Shown piece after piece: positions 32,510 to 43,715 of a stretch of DNA of 64,000 bases (its first letter is position 1; each line of letters begins with the position of its first letter). The translations under genes were made by a program, and so were the position numbers. The stretch spans positions 124,001 through 188,000 of the forward strand of contig JAMPIV010012252.1 in NCBI GenBank assembly GCA_024509875.1, given 5' to 3'. Origin of the DNA: Oreohelix idahoensis (taxonomy: Eukaryota > Mollusca > Gastropoda > Stylommatophora > Oreohelicidae). The notes beneath the pieces are model-generated. The model did not search any database. It was not told where the DNA came from and was given only the letters and a program-made list of their open reading frames with translations.

Positions 32510-35500
32510 AGACTATCTTAAATGAGTCACTGGTAAAGTTTCAAATATATATGTATTAATTACTTTCACTAATATATATCCTGATTCAACTACACAGTGA
32601 ACCAGGAATCACCATCAAATGTAATCACAATTTATATGTACATAATTTATAAATATGAACTTAGTAGTGACATATTGTATTAGTATTATCCTATGTGTGT
32701 CAGTTGTGTAGTAGTACTATGAGGTAATACTGGTTTTGTTTTTCAAGCTATGTTGTTATTTGTCATCATGACTTCAAGTGTTTGTTTATCTTGGAAATAG
32801 TATGAGGAAACTTCACCGTTCCTATCAATTTAAACAGTGTATTGACCCTCTATTTTACTATAATGTCAAGTTTTTAGGGGGCACATAATGTTGAGCTCCT
32901 CTGGCCACAGAGGCTTAACTTTCGTGATGGCGGCAGGAAAAGACTCCTCTGCTCGATTGCTCCCCTGTGTTCTGGAGACACCTCACTAGTCGCTATCTGG
33001 ACCCAGGAGTATGCTGTCAGCCTCCAGATTCAGCAAAGCTCCGACCAGGTGCTGCTCAATAACTTTAGGACCACAGTCCCTGAAACAAGAAGGTTGTACC
33101 TCCTATTTCAGAACTAATTTATAATCTATTTCCAGACTGAACACAATACATAACAAACACTGAGTTCAGAGCGGTAGGCCAACTGTCAGCTTCATCTGAA
33201 ACAATTTACACCAGTATACTCCTCCCTAATGGTCACTACGCCTCTGCAATTCCAGCATTAGTTCTTTCTATTCAATAAGATAGGTGTCAGTGTACTGTTT
33301 GGCAATTCCATGCAGTTTTACTTTTCTCCGACACCTTCTGTTCAGGTTGGAGCACTATATAGGCTTTGCCTCATGTTCGCTACTGAACCACACACATATA
33401 TATACATAAATTATCAATTCACATTCAATTTTCATTAAAAAGATATTGAATATATCAAGCTTACCACAATTCATGGAAATAATACACAGTTACGTTGACT
33501 GGCAATGAATATAGCACAATTTCGATCTGCCGATGTCCCAGGCTTTTATTTAGAAAAATATGCACTGGCGCTCAACGCACTGGTTCTTTAGTAAGTTTAT
33601 TTGAAAAATGTGGTACTGAACTGACGCTCCGAATTGCCTATATTGGCGGGTCTAACCAATCGAGCCACGTTTACACAAGCGTTTGAAAAAAAGTACCCTT
33701 CCTTCCGTCTCCCCTAACAACAAAAGATAGTATTTGTAGCCCGACTAATCGTGTTTAGCCTTACATTTACTGCGCTCCAATCAAATAGGATTTAACATGG
33801 GGACCTATTTCCCGTACAATGGTGGTGTCAAAATCTGCCACTGAGCGATTCTGATTTTGGTGTTGTCTGACACCCTCACTATTTCTTTTGGCTATAATTT
33901 GTTAATTCCTAGACTATTTGCGTAACGTTTAACATATTCTTTGTCAGCAAGTCCTAAGGAACCCAAATATATAAATTTAATGGGGCTAAGGGGTTGCGTT
34001 CAAAAAATGTATTTTCTTCTACCTCCCGTTCACTTCGATCGATGTGGTGTCTGGGTACTGTAATGTTTTCAAACGTAAACCAGTATAATGTCATATTTCC
34101 TAATAAGCATTTCTCAGGTTTTTAAAACCTAACTCTCGTATGGGTAGTGTTTTTTATCACTGTCGATTTGAAAAAAAGTTAGTGCATGTGGCCTTACACG
34201 CGTGATGGCAGTAATTGTATAGCGAGACGCGTGTTAGTGTTGCATGCGTCCCGGCTTTCAGCCCTCCCTTTCTTTCTATCCTAAGTCCATCTGTCCGTTC
34301 GTTTATGGGATCGTAGTGTATAAAATGACATGAATGGAATATTAAATATAGGTCAGCTTGCGTATCTCAAGGTTTTTCTTAGAAAGGCAGTACACGTTTT
34401 ATTGTGTTGTGGAAACGCGTGTATGCTGCAGAAGGCTTTTACTATCAACGTGAAACGTTATAATTTGCAGACGAATTAGAAAACAAGGGGAATTTCGAGT
34501 ACAGTCATTGTGACAGCACTGTTCTTTACCATTCTTCTTTCCTTTTATTGAAGTTATTTGTTAGGCTTTACATTTACTTTTTAATTTATATATGTGGATT
34601 AGAATTTCACACGACAGAAATGTAAATCCAACTTACGCCAATCGTGGCTACAGACTTGTCGCACAGGTGAATAAAAGAGACGAATTGTTCTCTTACAACA
34701 CGTGTCTGGGATTTCTTTTAATTTTACCATAGATTGGCCCCTCTGACTTCGTGTTTCTTCAATTTCCTAGTCCCGGTTGTTCCATATTAAAATTTGAAAG
34801 AGATTTCCTTTGTTCTACAAGTCTTATCTGGTTCTCCAATAAAAGGTCCGCATAACAATTAGGAATTATGAATCTAGTTCTTCACTCTGGCGAAGGTCTG
34901 GTGTCTTGGCGAGCGTGCAAATCACTGAGAAATAAAACTGTGAAATTGTCAGCTAATATTCCCTCCAGTGATGTTATGAATCTAATCAAAAAGATCCAAT
35001 CATTTCAAATCATGCAGGATAGGCTGTGATATTTCAAAATAGTCCCCACGTGAAATAAGGTGCGTGCCTACAAAGGTCACGTATTACCATATATGGACAT
35101 CTGATGCCTTGTATACACTCTCACACACACATTTGTAGACTCATATTGTCTTAAATGTAATAAATCCATGATTACTTTTTAACCAGGACCGAAAGCAATT
35201 ACATCACATTTGTCTGCCCACCCGTGTCACACAGGCGGTAATGTCGTCTTATCAGCGGTTCAATCTACATGCGCCGGCGACTATCTTATCTCAGCTCTTC
35301 GTAGGCTGGAATGACCAGATAACAAACCGGTGACATATTTGCAAGGAGTGTCACAAGTGTGATAGTTATCACCTACAGGGTGATTTGATAAAATCACATA
35401 TCTGCTACTTAGCAGATAAAGAAAGAAAGAAAGAAAGAAAAGTGCGATAATTGACAGCACCTAATAAAAATCATTACCACAAATGTACCGATACTGCCGG

Positions 35501-35630
35501 AGAGAACCAAAGATCGAAAGAGGTCGCCCCGTTTCGTCACACCAGGAGTGTTAAAGTTTTCATTTTTAAATTTCAGAATGTATTATTTATTTACGTTTAT
35601 TATTAAAATGCAATCTTGAAATAATAATAT
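32510..35630. other. Long stretch without recognisable gene
   Basis: No long frames or tandem repeats. A few blocks such as 34655-34740 resemble LTR ends in texture but show no partner or target duplication. A short (GAAA)n lies at about 35420-35441. Confidence 0.3.
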
Positions 35631-35631
35631 T

Positions 35632-35710
35632 GTTGTTGTTGTTGTTGTTGTTGTTTAACTAGAACTGCTGAGCTTCTCACTCTTTTGCAGCCAATACCAA
35701 GTTGAAGGCT
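35632..35710 (+). repeat. (GTT)n-associated repeat
   Basis: Eight GTT units, then TTTAACTAGAACTGCTGAGC and CTCTTTTGCAGCC; related to 30714-30782 inverted. Confidence 0.6.
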
Positions 35711-35759
35711 CCTTAGTACTATCTACACTGTAGATCTAAGCTTTTCTTGCGGCTTTTCT

Positions 35760-36280
35760 GCCATTCCTAAACGTATTGAGTTAAAGTCACGAGCTCCAGT
35801 TTCTCCAGATTGGCTTGCATTTAAAGGATCATCACATCTAGTACCTAGCTAGGAGTATGACGCGCGTGGCATTATGTGCATTCCCCGCCATCAAAGGGGG
35901 CTCTCCAATTACGCAGAGCTAAAATAATGTGCTCTGGTTCTGGGCTCTCCCAAGGAATTGTCAAGTCCTGCACAGAGCTACTTCTCAGCTCCCCTGCCTA
36001 TCACTGGGTCCATAGTGAGATCTTGAATGCAGTCAACGCCAAAGAATTACGTCTGGGGCTCAAGTAACTTCTCTAATCTTAATGTGCAATGCTGGGTTCT
36101 CAACATGTTTCACCACAGGGAGAATCCCTAGAAGTTTGTGGATGATTTCAAGAGTCAATGAGGATGTAATTTGTCTCACAGACAGAGGTTTACTTCCACG
36201 TATGTATATTGTAGCATTGTACATAGCTGGTGGTCATATGATTCCAGATATACCTCCATGCATGAAATAATAATATGCAA
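35760..36280 (+). repeat. Dispersed repeat of about 510 bp (partner of 28319-28830)
   Basis: Direct-strand copy of the unknown family, ending ATACCTCCATGCATGA; frames are broken. Confidence 0.6.
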
Positions 36281-36289
36281 TATTAAGAT

Positions 36290-36814
36290 GTGTATCCTCC
36301 TCCGGTCGTAACTGACTTTGTGATTGATGCACCCTTGAGGTGAAGGGCCTCAGCTTCCATTGTTGACTGGTGTAATACGATATTATTTTCATTTACATAT
36401 ATTACCCAAATGTAGCTTTTGATCGTTTGTTTTTGTTTGGTTATTCTAATTAATTATATAGCTTTTGTCCCTGACTATTTTTAGAAAAATGCTTTGTTTG
36501 TATAAGGGGACTGCGGTAAAATACTGGAAAAAAACGGACAATTAACAATCAGTATGTCTTGTTTAAAAGTTGAGAAATAAGCTACCAGGCCCGTCTAACA
36601 TTCAACAATTTATATTCACTTTCCTTCAGGATCCCGACTGACACTTGACAAATACGGTCTAATTTTAAACAATTAAAATTGATTTGATTTATAATTTTTT
36701 TTAGCAAAGTATCCCGCTCAACCCTCGATGGCTTATAATTAGGATATATAGTTTAAAAAATTTCAAGACAATCTTATCTCCGATATCTAAATATAGTTTC
36801 TTCTCTCCCCCCCG

Positions 36815-36853
<39 letters not shown>

Positions 36854-36980
36854 TTTTCCCCCTTTTCCACTCAGTCCCAACAAAAAAAAAATTGTGTGAA
36901 TCTGTGTGTATGTGACCTCCACTTTCCAAGAAACAAAATTGGTTAAGTTGTTCATACATCAGCAATATAAAACGATATAA
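36290..36980. other. Stretch without gene; poly-C run
   Basis: A C homopolymer-like tract spans about 36808-36853. The glycine-rich minus-strand frames are artefacts of it. Confidence 0.6.
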
Positions 36981-36986
36981 ACACAC

Positions 36987-37380
36987 AGACTTCTAAATTA
37001 ATGGCTAATAAAGGCAGTAGTCAAGGTTCCTGACATCTCGTTCGCCTTCAGACTTCTACATTAATGGCTAATAAAGGCAGTAGTCAGTTCAAGGTTCCTG
37101 ACATCTTGTTCGCCTTCAGACTTCTACATTAATGGCTAATAAAGGCAGTAGTCAGTTCAAGGTTCCTGACATCTTGTTCGCCTTCAGACTTCTACATTAA
37201 TGGCTAATAAAGGCAGTAGTCAGTTCAAGGTTCCTGACATCTCGTTCGCCTTCAGACTTCTACATTAATGGCTAATAAAGGCAGTAGTCAGTTCAAGAGT
37301 CCTGACATCTCGTTCGCTTTCAGACTTCTACATTAATGACTCTAATAAAGGTAGCAGTGAGCTCAAGGTCCCTGACATCG
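36987..37380 (+). repeat. 68-bp minisatellite, six copies
   Basis: The unit starts CAGACTTCTACATTAATGGC and ends CTGACATCTTGTTCGCCTT. The first copy is about 6 bp shorter, the middle four are nearly identical, and the last is diverged. Confidence 0.95.
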
Positions 37381-37399
37381 ACAAACAGTTTTTCGAGGA

Positions 37400-37838
37400 G
37401 AGAAGTGGGTTGTTGCTATATGCTACTCCGTTCACTGCTGTATGATGAGCAGAACTGCAGCAGATGTTTGGCTGTCATTAGCTGGTGCCGCATGTAGCGT
37501 GTTGTAAATACAAACGCCTTGTTATGATAGAAAGAAGAGAAAAATTGGTAAACAATCAAAAGCCTCGAAACTCGATTGTCGACGAACTGGTTTTACAAAG
37601 GCGATCTGCAGAGGAAGGGAAAGTGTGTTAGTATACAATGGATTCGTGTGTCGTACAAGTGAATGGAGCGACAGAAAGTAACGACAGTGATTTCGTTTTT
37701 TGAGAGATAAGACCAGCTATATTCAGTCCAAAGAAATAGTTCCTGTGTTCATTACTTTTGGAGAAAATTTACTTCATATGACTCCAGAAAGAGGTCTAGA
37801 ATTTTTGATCAATAGTGCCTTCCTGGACCAACGCAGGA
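37400..37838. other. Stretch without recognised gene
   Basis: Contains short frames only, such as a 20-codon frame starting at 37638 (MDSCVVQVNGATESNDS) and the start of an 88-codon frame at 37700 that runs into LINE antisense. Neither resembles a known protein. Confidence 0.25.
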
Positions 37839-37839
37839 G

Positions 37840-38025
37840 CACCATATATAGCCATTTTTATTCGTGTAACCTTCTGTGCTTGGTGGCCGCAACGTTCTTT
37901 GTCTTCGTGGCACGCTTCGAAAGACTCGTTTCTGTCGATCTCTTGATGTTATCTTCCCATTTATAGCGCTGTCTTCCTCTTGCACGTTTGCTTTTAACTT
38001 CTCCTTCCATCAAGGTATATATATA
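37840..38025 (-). pseudogene. LINE ORF2 C-terminal fragment (same family as 16560-17690)
   Basis: The minus strand reads SKRARGRQRYKWEDNIKRST then LSKRATKTKNVAATKHRRLH. It parallels DKRARGRQRY and the following segment at 17410-17470. The fragment ends in a TA-rich stretch. Confidence 0.65.
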
Positions 38026-38214
38026 TATATTACCAAACTATTTTAAAAGTTTAATTTCAATCTAATTTATTAGTTATATTTTCATTCCTAGCAGTACGAG
38101 AACTGACGGTGAGATATGCCAATTTTTCTTCTACGCATTCAGATTTCAAGCATGAAAAGGAATAATATAAAATTGAGCGTATAGGACATAATTAATGTAC
38201 CCTTCATTACCATG

Positions 38215-39205
38215 AACAACAAGTAGCTGTCAGAGTAGCGGGAGAAACATCAGGATGGTTTGAGATGAAAGGGGGAGTAAGACAGAGTTGCATCCTCTCG
38301 CCATATTTGTTTAACATCTATGCAGAAAATATAATGAGAAATGTTCGGAGTGACCAAGAATGTGAACATTGCAATCCGTTCACAATTGGTGGAAATGCGA
38401 TCCCAGAACTCTGGTACGCAGATAACACAGTTATTCTTTCAAACAGTGCCAAGGGACTAGAACAGTTAATCCTGTCTGTCAAAAGACACGGTGAGGATCA
38501 GAACCTTTTTCTGAACACACAAAAAATAACAAAGATTATGTCCACAGACAAAACAAAATGCCAACCAAAAATTACCATCAATGATGAGGAAATTGAAAAT
38601 GTAACAAATTTTGAATATCTTGGCTCCATAATTAACAACAATGGAGACTGCTCAAAAGAGGTCAGAAGGAGACTGGCCATAGCAATGCAGAGGTTAAATA
38701 AAATGAAGAACCTATGGCATAACACCAGCAAATTAATAAAAGTAAAACTTCTGAGAACGTGCATCTTTCCGGTAGCAACATATGGATGGATGTGAATCAT
38801 GGACCATTACTCAAACATTAAAGAACAAAATCGAATCTTTCGAAGCAAAGTGTTACAGAAAAATTCTCAGAATATCGTGGACCAATAAGAAGAAAACTAT
38901 AGACATCCTACACGACCTGAACATCGAGGAAAACTGGCTCATAAACAATATCATGTCCCGGAAACTGAAATATTTTGGCCACATTAAACGTCATAGTGGC
39001 TTAGAGAGAGCAGTGATGGAGGGTATGGTACCTGGAAGGCGAGGCAGGGGCCGACCAAGACGACGGTGGACACAGGACATTGAAGACACCTTGAAAATGA
39101 CATTGGAGGAGGCAGGAGGGCTGGCTAGAGATCGAGAGTCTTTCAGGCGGGCTGTGATGAGAGCGACGTTCTGCAAAGGACATGCTACATGATGATGATG
39201 ACCAT
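38215..39205 (+). pseudogene. RTE-like LINE, RT C-terminal half to 3' end
   Basis: The first frame (38265-38795, 176 codons) has [20 protein letters not shown], a YADN variant of the catalytic YADD ([11 protein letters not shown]) and [13 protein letters not shown] 4-bp duplication (GGAT twice) near 38784 shifts the frame. The second frame (38782-39192) continues with [40 protein letters not shown] and [15 protein letters not shown]. The 3' end is a (GAT)n-like tail, TGATGATGATG. It is 5'-truncated, lacking the endonuclease and the first RT motifs. Both YADD to YADN and the shift make it inactive. RTE-like placement is based on these motifs. Confidence 0.8.
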
Positions 39206-39840
39206 TCAGTAAACAGGGTTAACACAGCAGTGAGAGATGAGGCAATCAGAGCAAGCTGGAAAGGGTGGGGTGGGGTGGGGGGGGGGAGAGAAGGGTAATA
39301 TCATAATCACGGGGAAGCTAAAAAAAAGTCTAGTTCCTGAAGCTATAGTTTCCATTACACAGAGGTAAAAGCAAATATCGCAACGGTTAATAAATGGAAC
39401 GGAACAATAACCCTGCAGCGGTTCGAATTAAAACAAATAAAGGAGGGGAAAAACTTTCTAGAATCACGCTTTGTATTGCTGCCAACAGCAATAAAAAAAT
39501 CGTTAATAAATTGTCCATATATCGCGGATTGTCTCCCTTGATCTGCCGTAGTCTTCCACGAATGACCCGACAGTAGAGTAAAAGGATAAATTTTTCAAAA
39601 GTAGCAACCATCGCTCATGATTACTCTTGGCAGTGATGTAAATACGGGGATGCTGCTCCTATTTCAGGGAGTCTCACATGGATTTCTAGGAGGACAAGTA
39701 CAACAACTGCGTTTACTAAGTTTGTTGTAAACTTTGTATAACCCGCCCATTTCTGTGAGATAGATATTTTACTCGTACTTATTGAGCCTCAAGCTGAAGG
39801 TAATTCAGCAAAGTTTTAATGTGGTTTTCTAGCACTGTAA
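39206..39840. other. Stretch with one repeat fragment
   Basis: About 39525-39690 resembles the right end of the 23005-23500 repeat (GGATTGTCTCCCTTGATCTG, TGATTACTCTTGGCAG). Otherwise nothing is supported. Confidence 0.45.
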
Positions 39841-39844
39841 ATAC

Positions 39845-40290
39845 GTATTTTAGCAACTGAGTCATACGAGTGCAGACTATATAAGGAAAAGACGATGGTC
39901 ATATATCGGTCATGTCCTACGAATGCAAAACAACAGAATACCACTACAGGCGCTCACTTGGGTTCCTGAGGGTAAGCGGAAAAAAGGAAGACCAAAAGAA
40001 ACACTCAGAAGAACAATAATAAGAGAAGGAAGAACGTTGGGCCTAAATAATGTGCAAGAGCTAAGAGGAGTGGCGTCACAACGAACAACCTGGAGAGCAC
40101 TGGTTTCTGCCTTATGCGCCGTGTTTGGTCCCTGGAAAAAGGGGAAGGGGTCGACCTAGACGACGGTGGACCCAGGACATCACAGAGAGTCTGAACTTGT
40201 CTTTGGCTGATGCAGGTCGACTTGCCCAGAATCGTGATGCGTTCAGAGCAGCTGTAATGGAGACAACGTTCTGGAAAGAATACGTCACAT
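39845..40290 (+). pseudogene. Two LINE C-terminal tails joined head to tail
   Basis: The first (about 39870-40110) reads [37 protein letters not shown] and [11 protein letters not shown]. The second (about 40130-40290) reads [20 protein letters not shown] and [14 protein letters not shown], the tail seen at 39030-39192. It ends TGATGATGATA and leads into a TA microsatellite. The two tails come from different LINE families, so one probably inserted into the other. Confidence 0.65.
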
Positions 40291-40295
40291 GATGA

Positions 40296-40412
<117 letters not shown>

Positions 40413-40419
40413 AACCGTA

Positions 40420-41450
40420 TAGTTAATTGTGAAATATTTAAACAACAAGGTTAAAGTGAAAATCGATGCTTTTAGAAAACGGTAAATATGGTGTACTGTA
40501 TATCATAGGGGGCTATGAGTGGTTGGAGGTTATTTTAGTCCAGTCTCTGGCTCATTAATTTACATTTAGCTTTGCAAGTGATGATAATGTCTGTCGTTAA
40601 AGTCTGGTGTAGTTAATGCTGGTTCTCATGAAGCCTTGACTATTCCTTCTCAAGTCAGGACTCGAATGGCTTTTGGGAGCACGTTTGTTGTGTTCAAGAG
40701 TAACTCCATCAAATTTCGCCGCTCTGGGTGTCCTCCAGAGTTAGATTTGTCTCTTACAGGTTGTATCCAGAGATGTGTACTAGAAACTGGTACAAGGAGC
40801 TGAGAAAAAAATAAAATATAATCTCTTGTTAATCTTTCTTGTCCTGATGCAAGCATCTGGCGACCTCCGCTTTCTTCCACCATTTCATCCTCCTCTGAAT
40901 TTTACCGATGCCCACAAGCATGAAATCTCAGACCATCGAGAAATTTGAAAGTGTGTTCGGAGAGCGAAAGAATGCAAATTAATCAGAGTTATATATACAT
41001 CAATCTGCAATAGAGTGTTGACATCTGAACTTTACATTATGATATCATCATCCTCATACTCTTTCGGCTCCGTATGGATCATGGTACTACCACTGCTATT
41101 GGTTATTAGCGAGGAAACCCGCACGAAGCAGTCACGCGCTCTCGCAGTGGTGGTTTAAATGGCAATTATTTACATGATGAGGCTGCCAGCCTCATACACA
41201 ACTTTACAGAAATAAGCATTTTATACATGTAACAGGTACATTTAATTTAGGAAACTTTACATTTCAAGATTTACCCTTTCAATGGATATATATCCAGACG
41301 CTCTTTTGCATTGCAGACTGATAGTAAGTGCTGCAGCCGCTAAGGTGCAGTCTTCCCTAATGAGCTAATGACACAGGGGCAGATTTATTGCGGTCAGGAT
41401 TTAATAGCGTTATAGAATGTTGGCACTTTTAATTTCACAAAAGGAAATTG
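40420..41450. other. Stretch without recognisable gene
   Basis: Nothing supported. Confidence 0.3.
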
Positions 41451-41466
41451 TAGTTTTAATTCATCA

Positions 41467-41684
41467 TCATCTCAACCCGTAAACCGTCATGGGTCGTAGG
41501 GGTGCCATGGTGGAAGCATCAGCAGACAGGGTCCTCAACTGCTCTCTATCCTCAGCAATGCGTACAAGTGTAGAAAAACCGTGTACTGCCCATTCTTTGA
41601 TGTTATCAGCCCAGGATTTTCTTTGCCTTCCTCTTCTACGTTTACCTTCGACTGTTCCCTGGAGGATCGTTTTCGAAAGGGAGT
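41467..41684 (-). pseudogene. LINE ORF2 C-terminus, separated by the insertion
   Basis: The minus strand reads LSKTILQGTVEGKRRRGRQR, then KSWADNIKEW and a short tail to a stop. This is the continuation of the frame that ends at RHDS at 43716. Confidence 0.8.
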
Positions 41685-43715
41685 TGTCGTAAAGTGAAAT
41701 CTGTATAGACAACAGTTCAAATAGACCACCTTTAAAAATTTAAATACTATAGAGATAAATAAGTAAGTTGCGCTTCAGCATCGTCACCGGCGCCAGCAGT
41801 CGTATTAATTTTTTGATAAGCCTTAACGCAAGTAAACGATACCCTTCTCTCACTCTATAGTACTAGTGTTTCAAAATACGTCCTTGAAAATTAACTGTAA
41901 CAGTTTGCCAGCCAAGGCACAATTTTTTCAAGCAAGAGTGAAAGAAGAAAAACGGGGAAAGAAATAAACGGAGGAATGCAAGTAAGAGACGGGAAAAATA
42001 CGACCATTAACACGTGTTGGTTTGAATCGCGCCAGCGCGTGACACGATGCTGGTAGCATATTTGAATAAAACGCCACAAACCAACTAGCCCACCACCTTG
42101 CCATTCGCGCAGCCAAAATGTATAAACACTCAGATCGGGAGACTGCGTTGAAAAACACAAACACAGTCGTATTTTTCGGATGAAATGCAGACGATATGCT
42201 TCTTTTTGTATAAGCACGATAGAAAAAATTACGATTAACTTGGAAATTTGAAAATTTAACCTAGTGGGTAGGGGACAGGAGGAAAAAGTAAAAACTTATT
42301 AACAACAGTGAGATGCAAAGCCATGATGGCCAACTGAACTTAGATGAAGACTGATACTAAAATAAACGAAAGGACAGTTGACAATTAAAAGGATAATATT
42401 TGTTTATTAGCATATCATAGTCCCCATAAGGTATATTATTATAAAAGCATATGTTTTTTGAATAAATGAAGAGTGAAAAATAATGGGATAAAGATACGAA
42501 TAAAACCAGAAGGATTACATGGCAGCTAGTCTTCTGATCCATAATTGCTTTTCCGCATTTTTTTAAAACAGTTAGATAGGGACTGAAATATGGAACTGAA
42601 AGACACAGTGACGGACATACGGAATAGCCTCACTCAGCTCGCCATATCTTGGGAGGGGAGAGGTAGTCCAAGATTTAAAATGTAACATATTTTGAAAAAA
42701 GGACGCTAGAAAGCATAACATAATTTGATTGGTTGAAGCAAATAGACTAAGGATAGTAATAAAACGATTTGAACCTAGCGTTCGGGGCCACTTGAGAAAA
42801 ATCTTTTTAATAAGTAGTGTTATCAAAGGGAGCAGGGAATCCATGACCATTGCCCTTGCCTTCCTGCACCAGCGGCGATTGTGTGTGACCATTAATCGCT
42901 AGATTAACCTACATATTGTGTAAATTTCATTGATGCGGGTTCAACTGTGGAACCATAAAGTGAGCCACATACTACAATACTTTCAACTGAAGCTGCCAGA
43001 GTGAGGCATAACGTTCCTGAGTGCCTAACTTACGAAGTATTCTGTAGCAGCATTCTGCCGAAGTGAAATCGTGCAGAAAGTGGATGTGTGAGAGAGACAG
43101 CCGAGTTATACTGGATTATTCAGATAAGAACATCCATCCACGGCCGTGCCTTGGTTCATATAACCTTAATCTCAATCATCTATATTTTATCAAGGTTTTC
43201 TTGAAGTGATGAGAACATTCGTTCCTCCAAGGATTGCCCATTCATAGACGTATTGTTTCATCATACCAACTCAAGACATAAACATTGTAGATAATTATTC
43301 ACAACCAGAGTGTTGTTTTAAAGTATTTAAAATATAATTAAATTGAATTCTTTTCTGATTTTTAACATTCCTGTGTCCAAGCAATTGAGACACAGGAAAA
43401 AACATTGTACCAAAGATTTTACAGTTCAAATTTAACCAGTGACTTGTTTCATTACTATTCATTGAGCGTTAAGTGTAGTTGTTATCATTTTTATTACATT
43501 TACATTGCACATTACCCTAGACACTAGCTAGATAACAACCAGACACCATTACATACTAATTAGGATAAAATATATAGCCGATTGAGGTCGTAGGGTGGTA
43601 GCAGCCAGGTTCCCTGAGAACATCTTATTCAACCCTTAGACTCAGGGGCTTGCACAGCTGACCTCACATCGGTAGACAAATAACACTTTATTGTTTAACA
43701 TCAAAACCCACCACA
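41685..43715. mobile_element. 2031-bp insertion with TG...CA ends, candidate solo LTR
   Basis: It begins TGTCGTAAAG and ends ACCCACCACA, with an imperfect TGT.GT / AC.ACA terminal inversion. The duplicated 5 bp GGAGT is at 41680-41684 and 43716-43720. These are the hallmarks of an LTR-retroelement integration product. There is no internal pol or gag, no internal long terminal repeat and no frame over about 110 codons, so a solo LTR left by LTR-LTR recombination is the simplest reading. The LTR family is not otherwise present in the window, and orientation cannot be decided. A non-autonomous DNA element with 5-bp duplications is an alternative. Confidence 0.6.

Noticed and set aside
36987..37380. 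CRISPR-like array of regular repeats
   Set aside because: Units are contiguous with no unique spacers, and the context is animal DNA. It is a minisatellite, as are 30901-31020 and 57798-57921.
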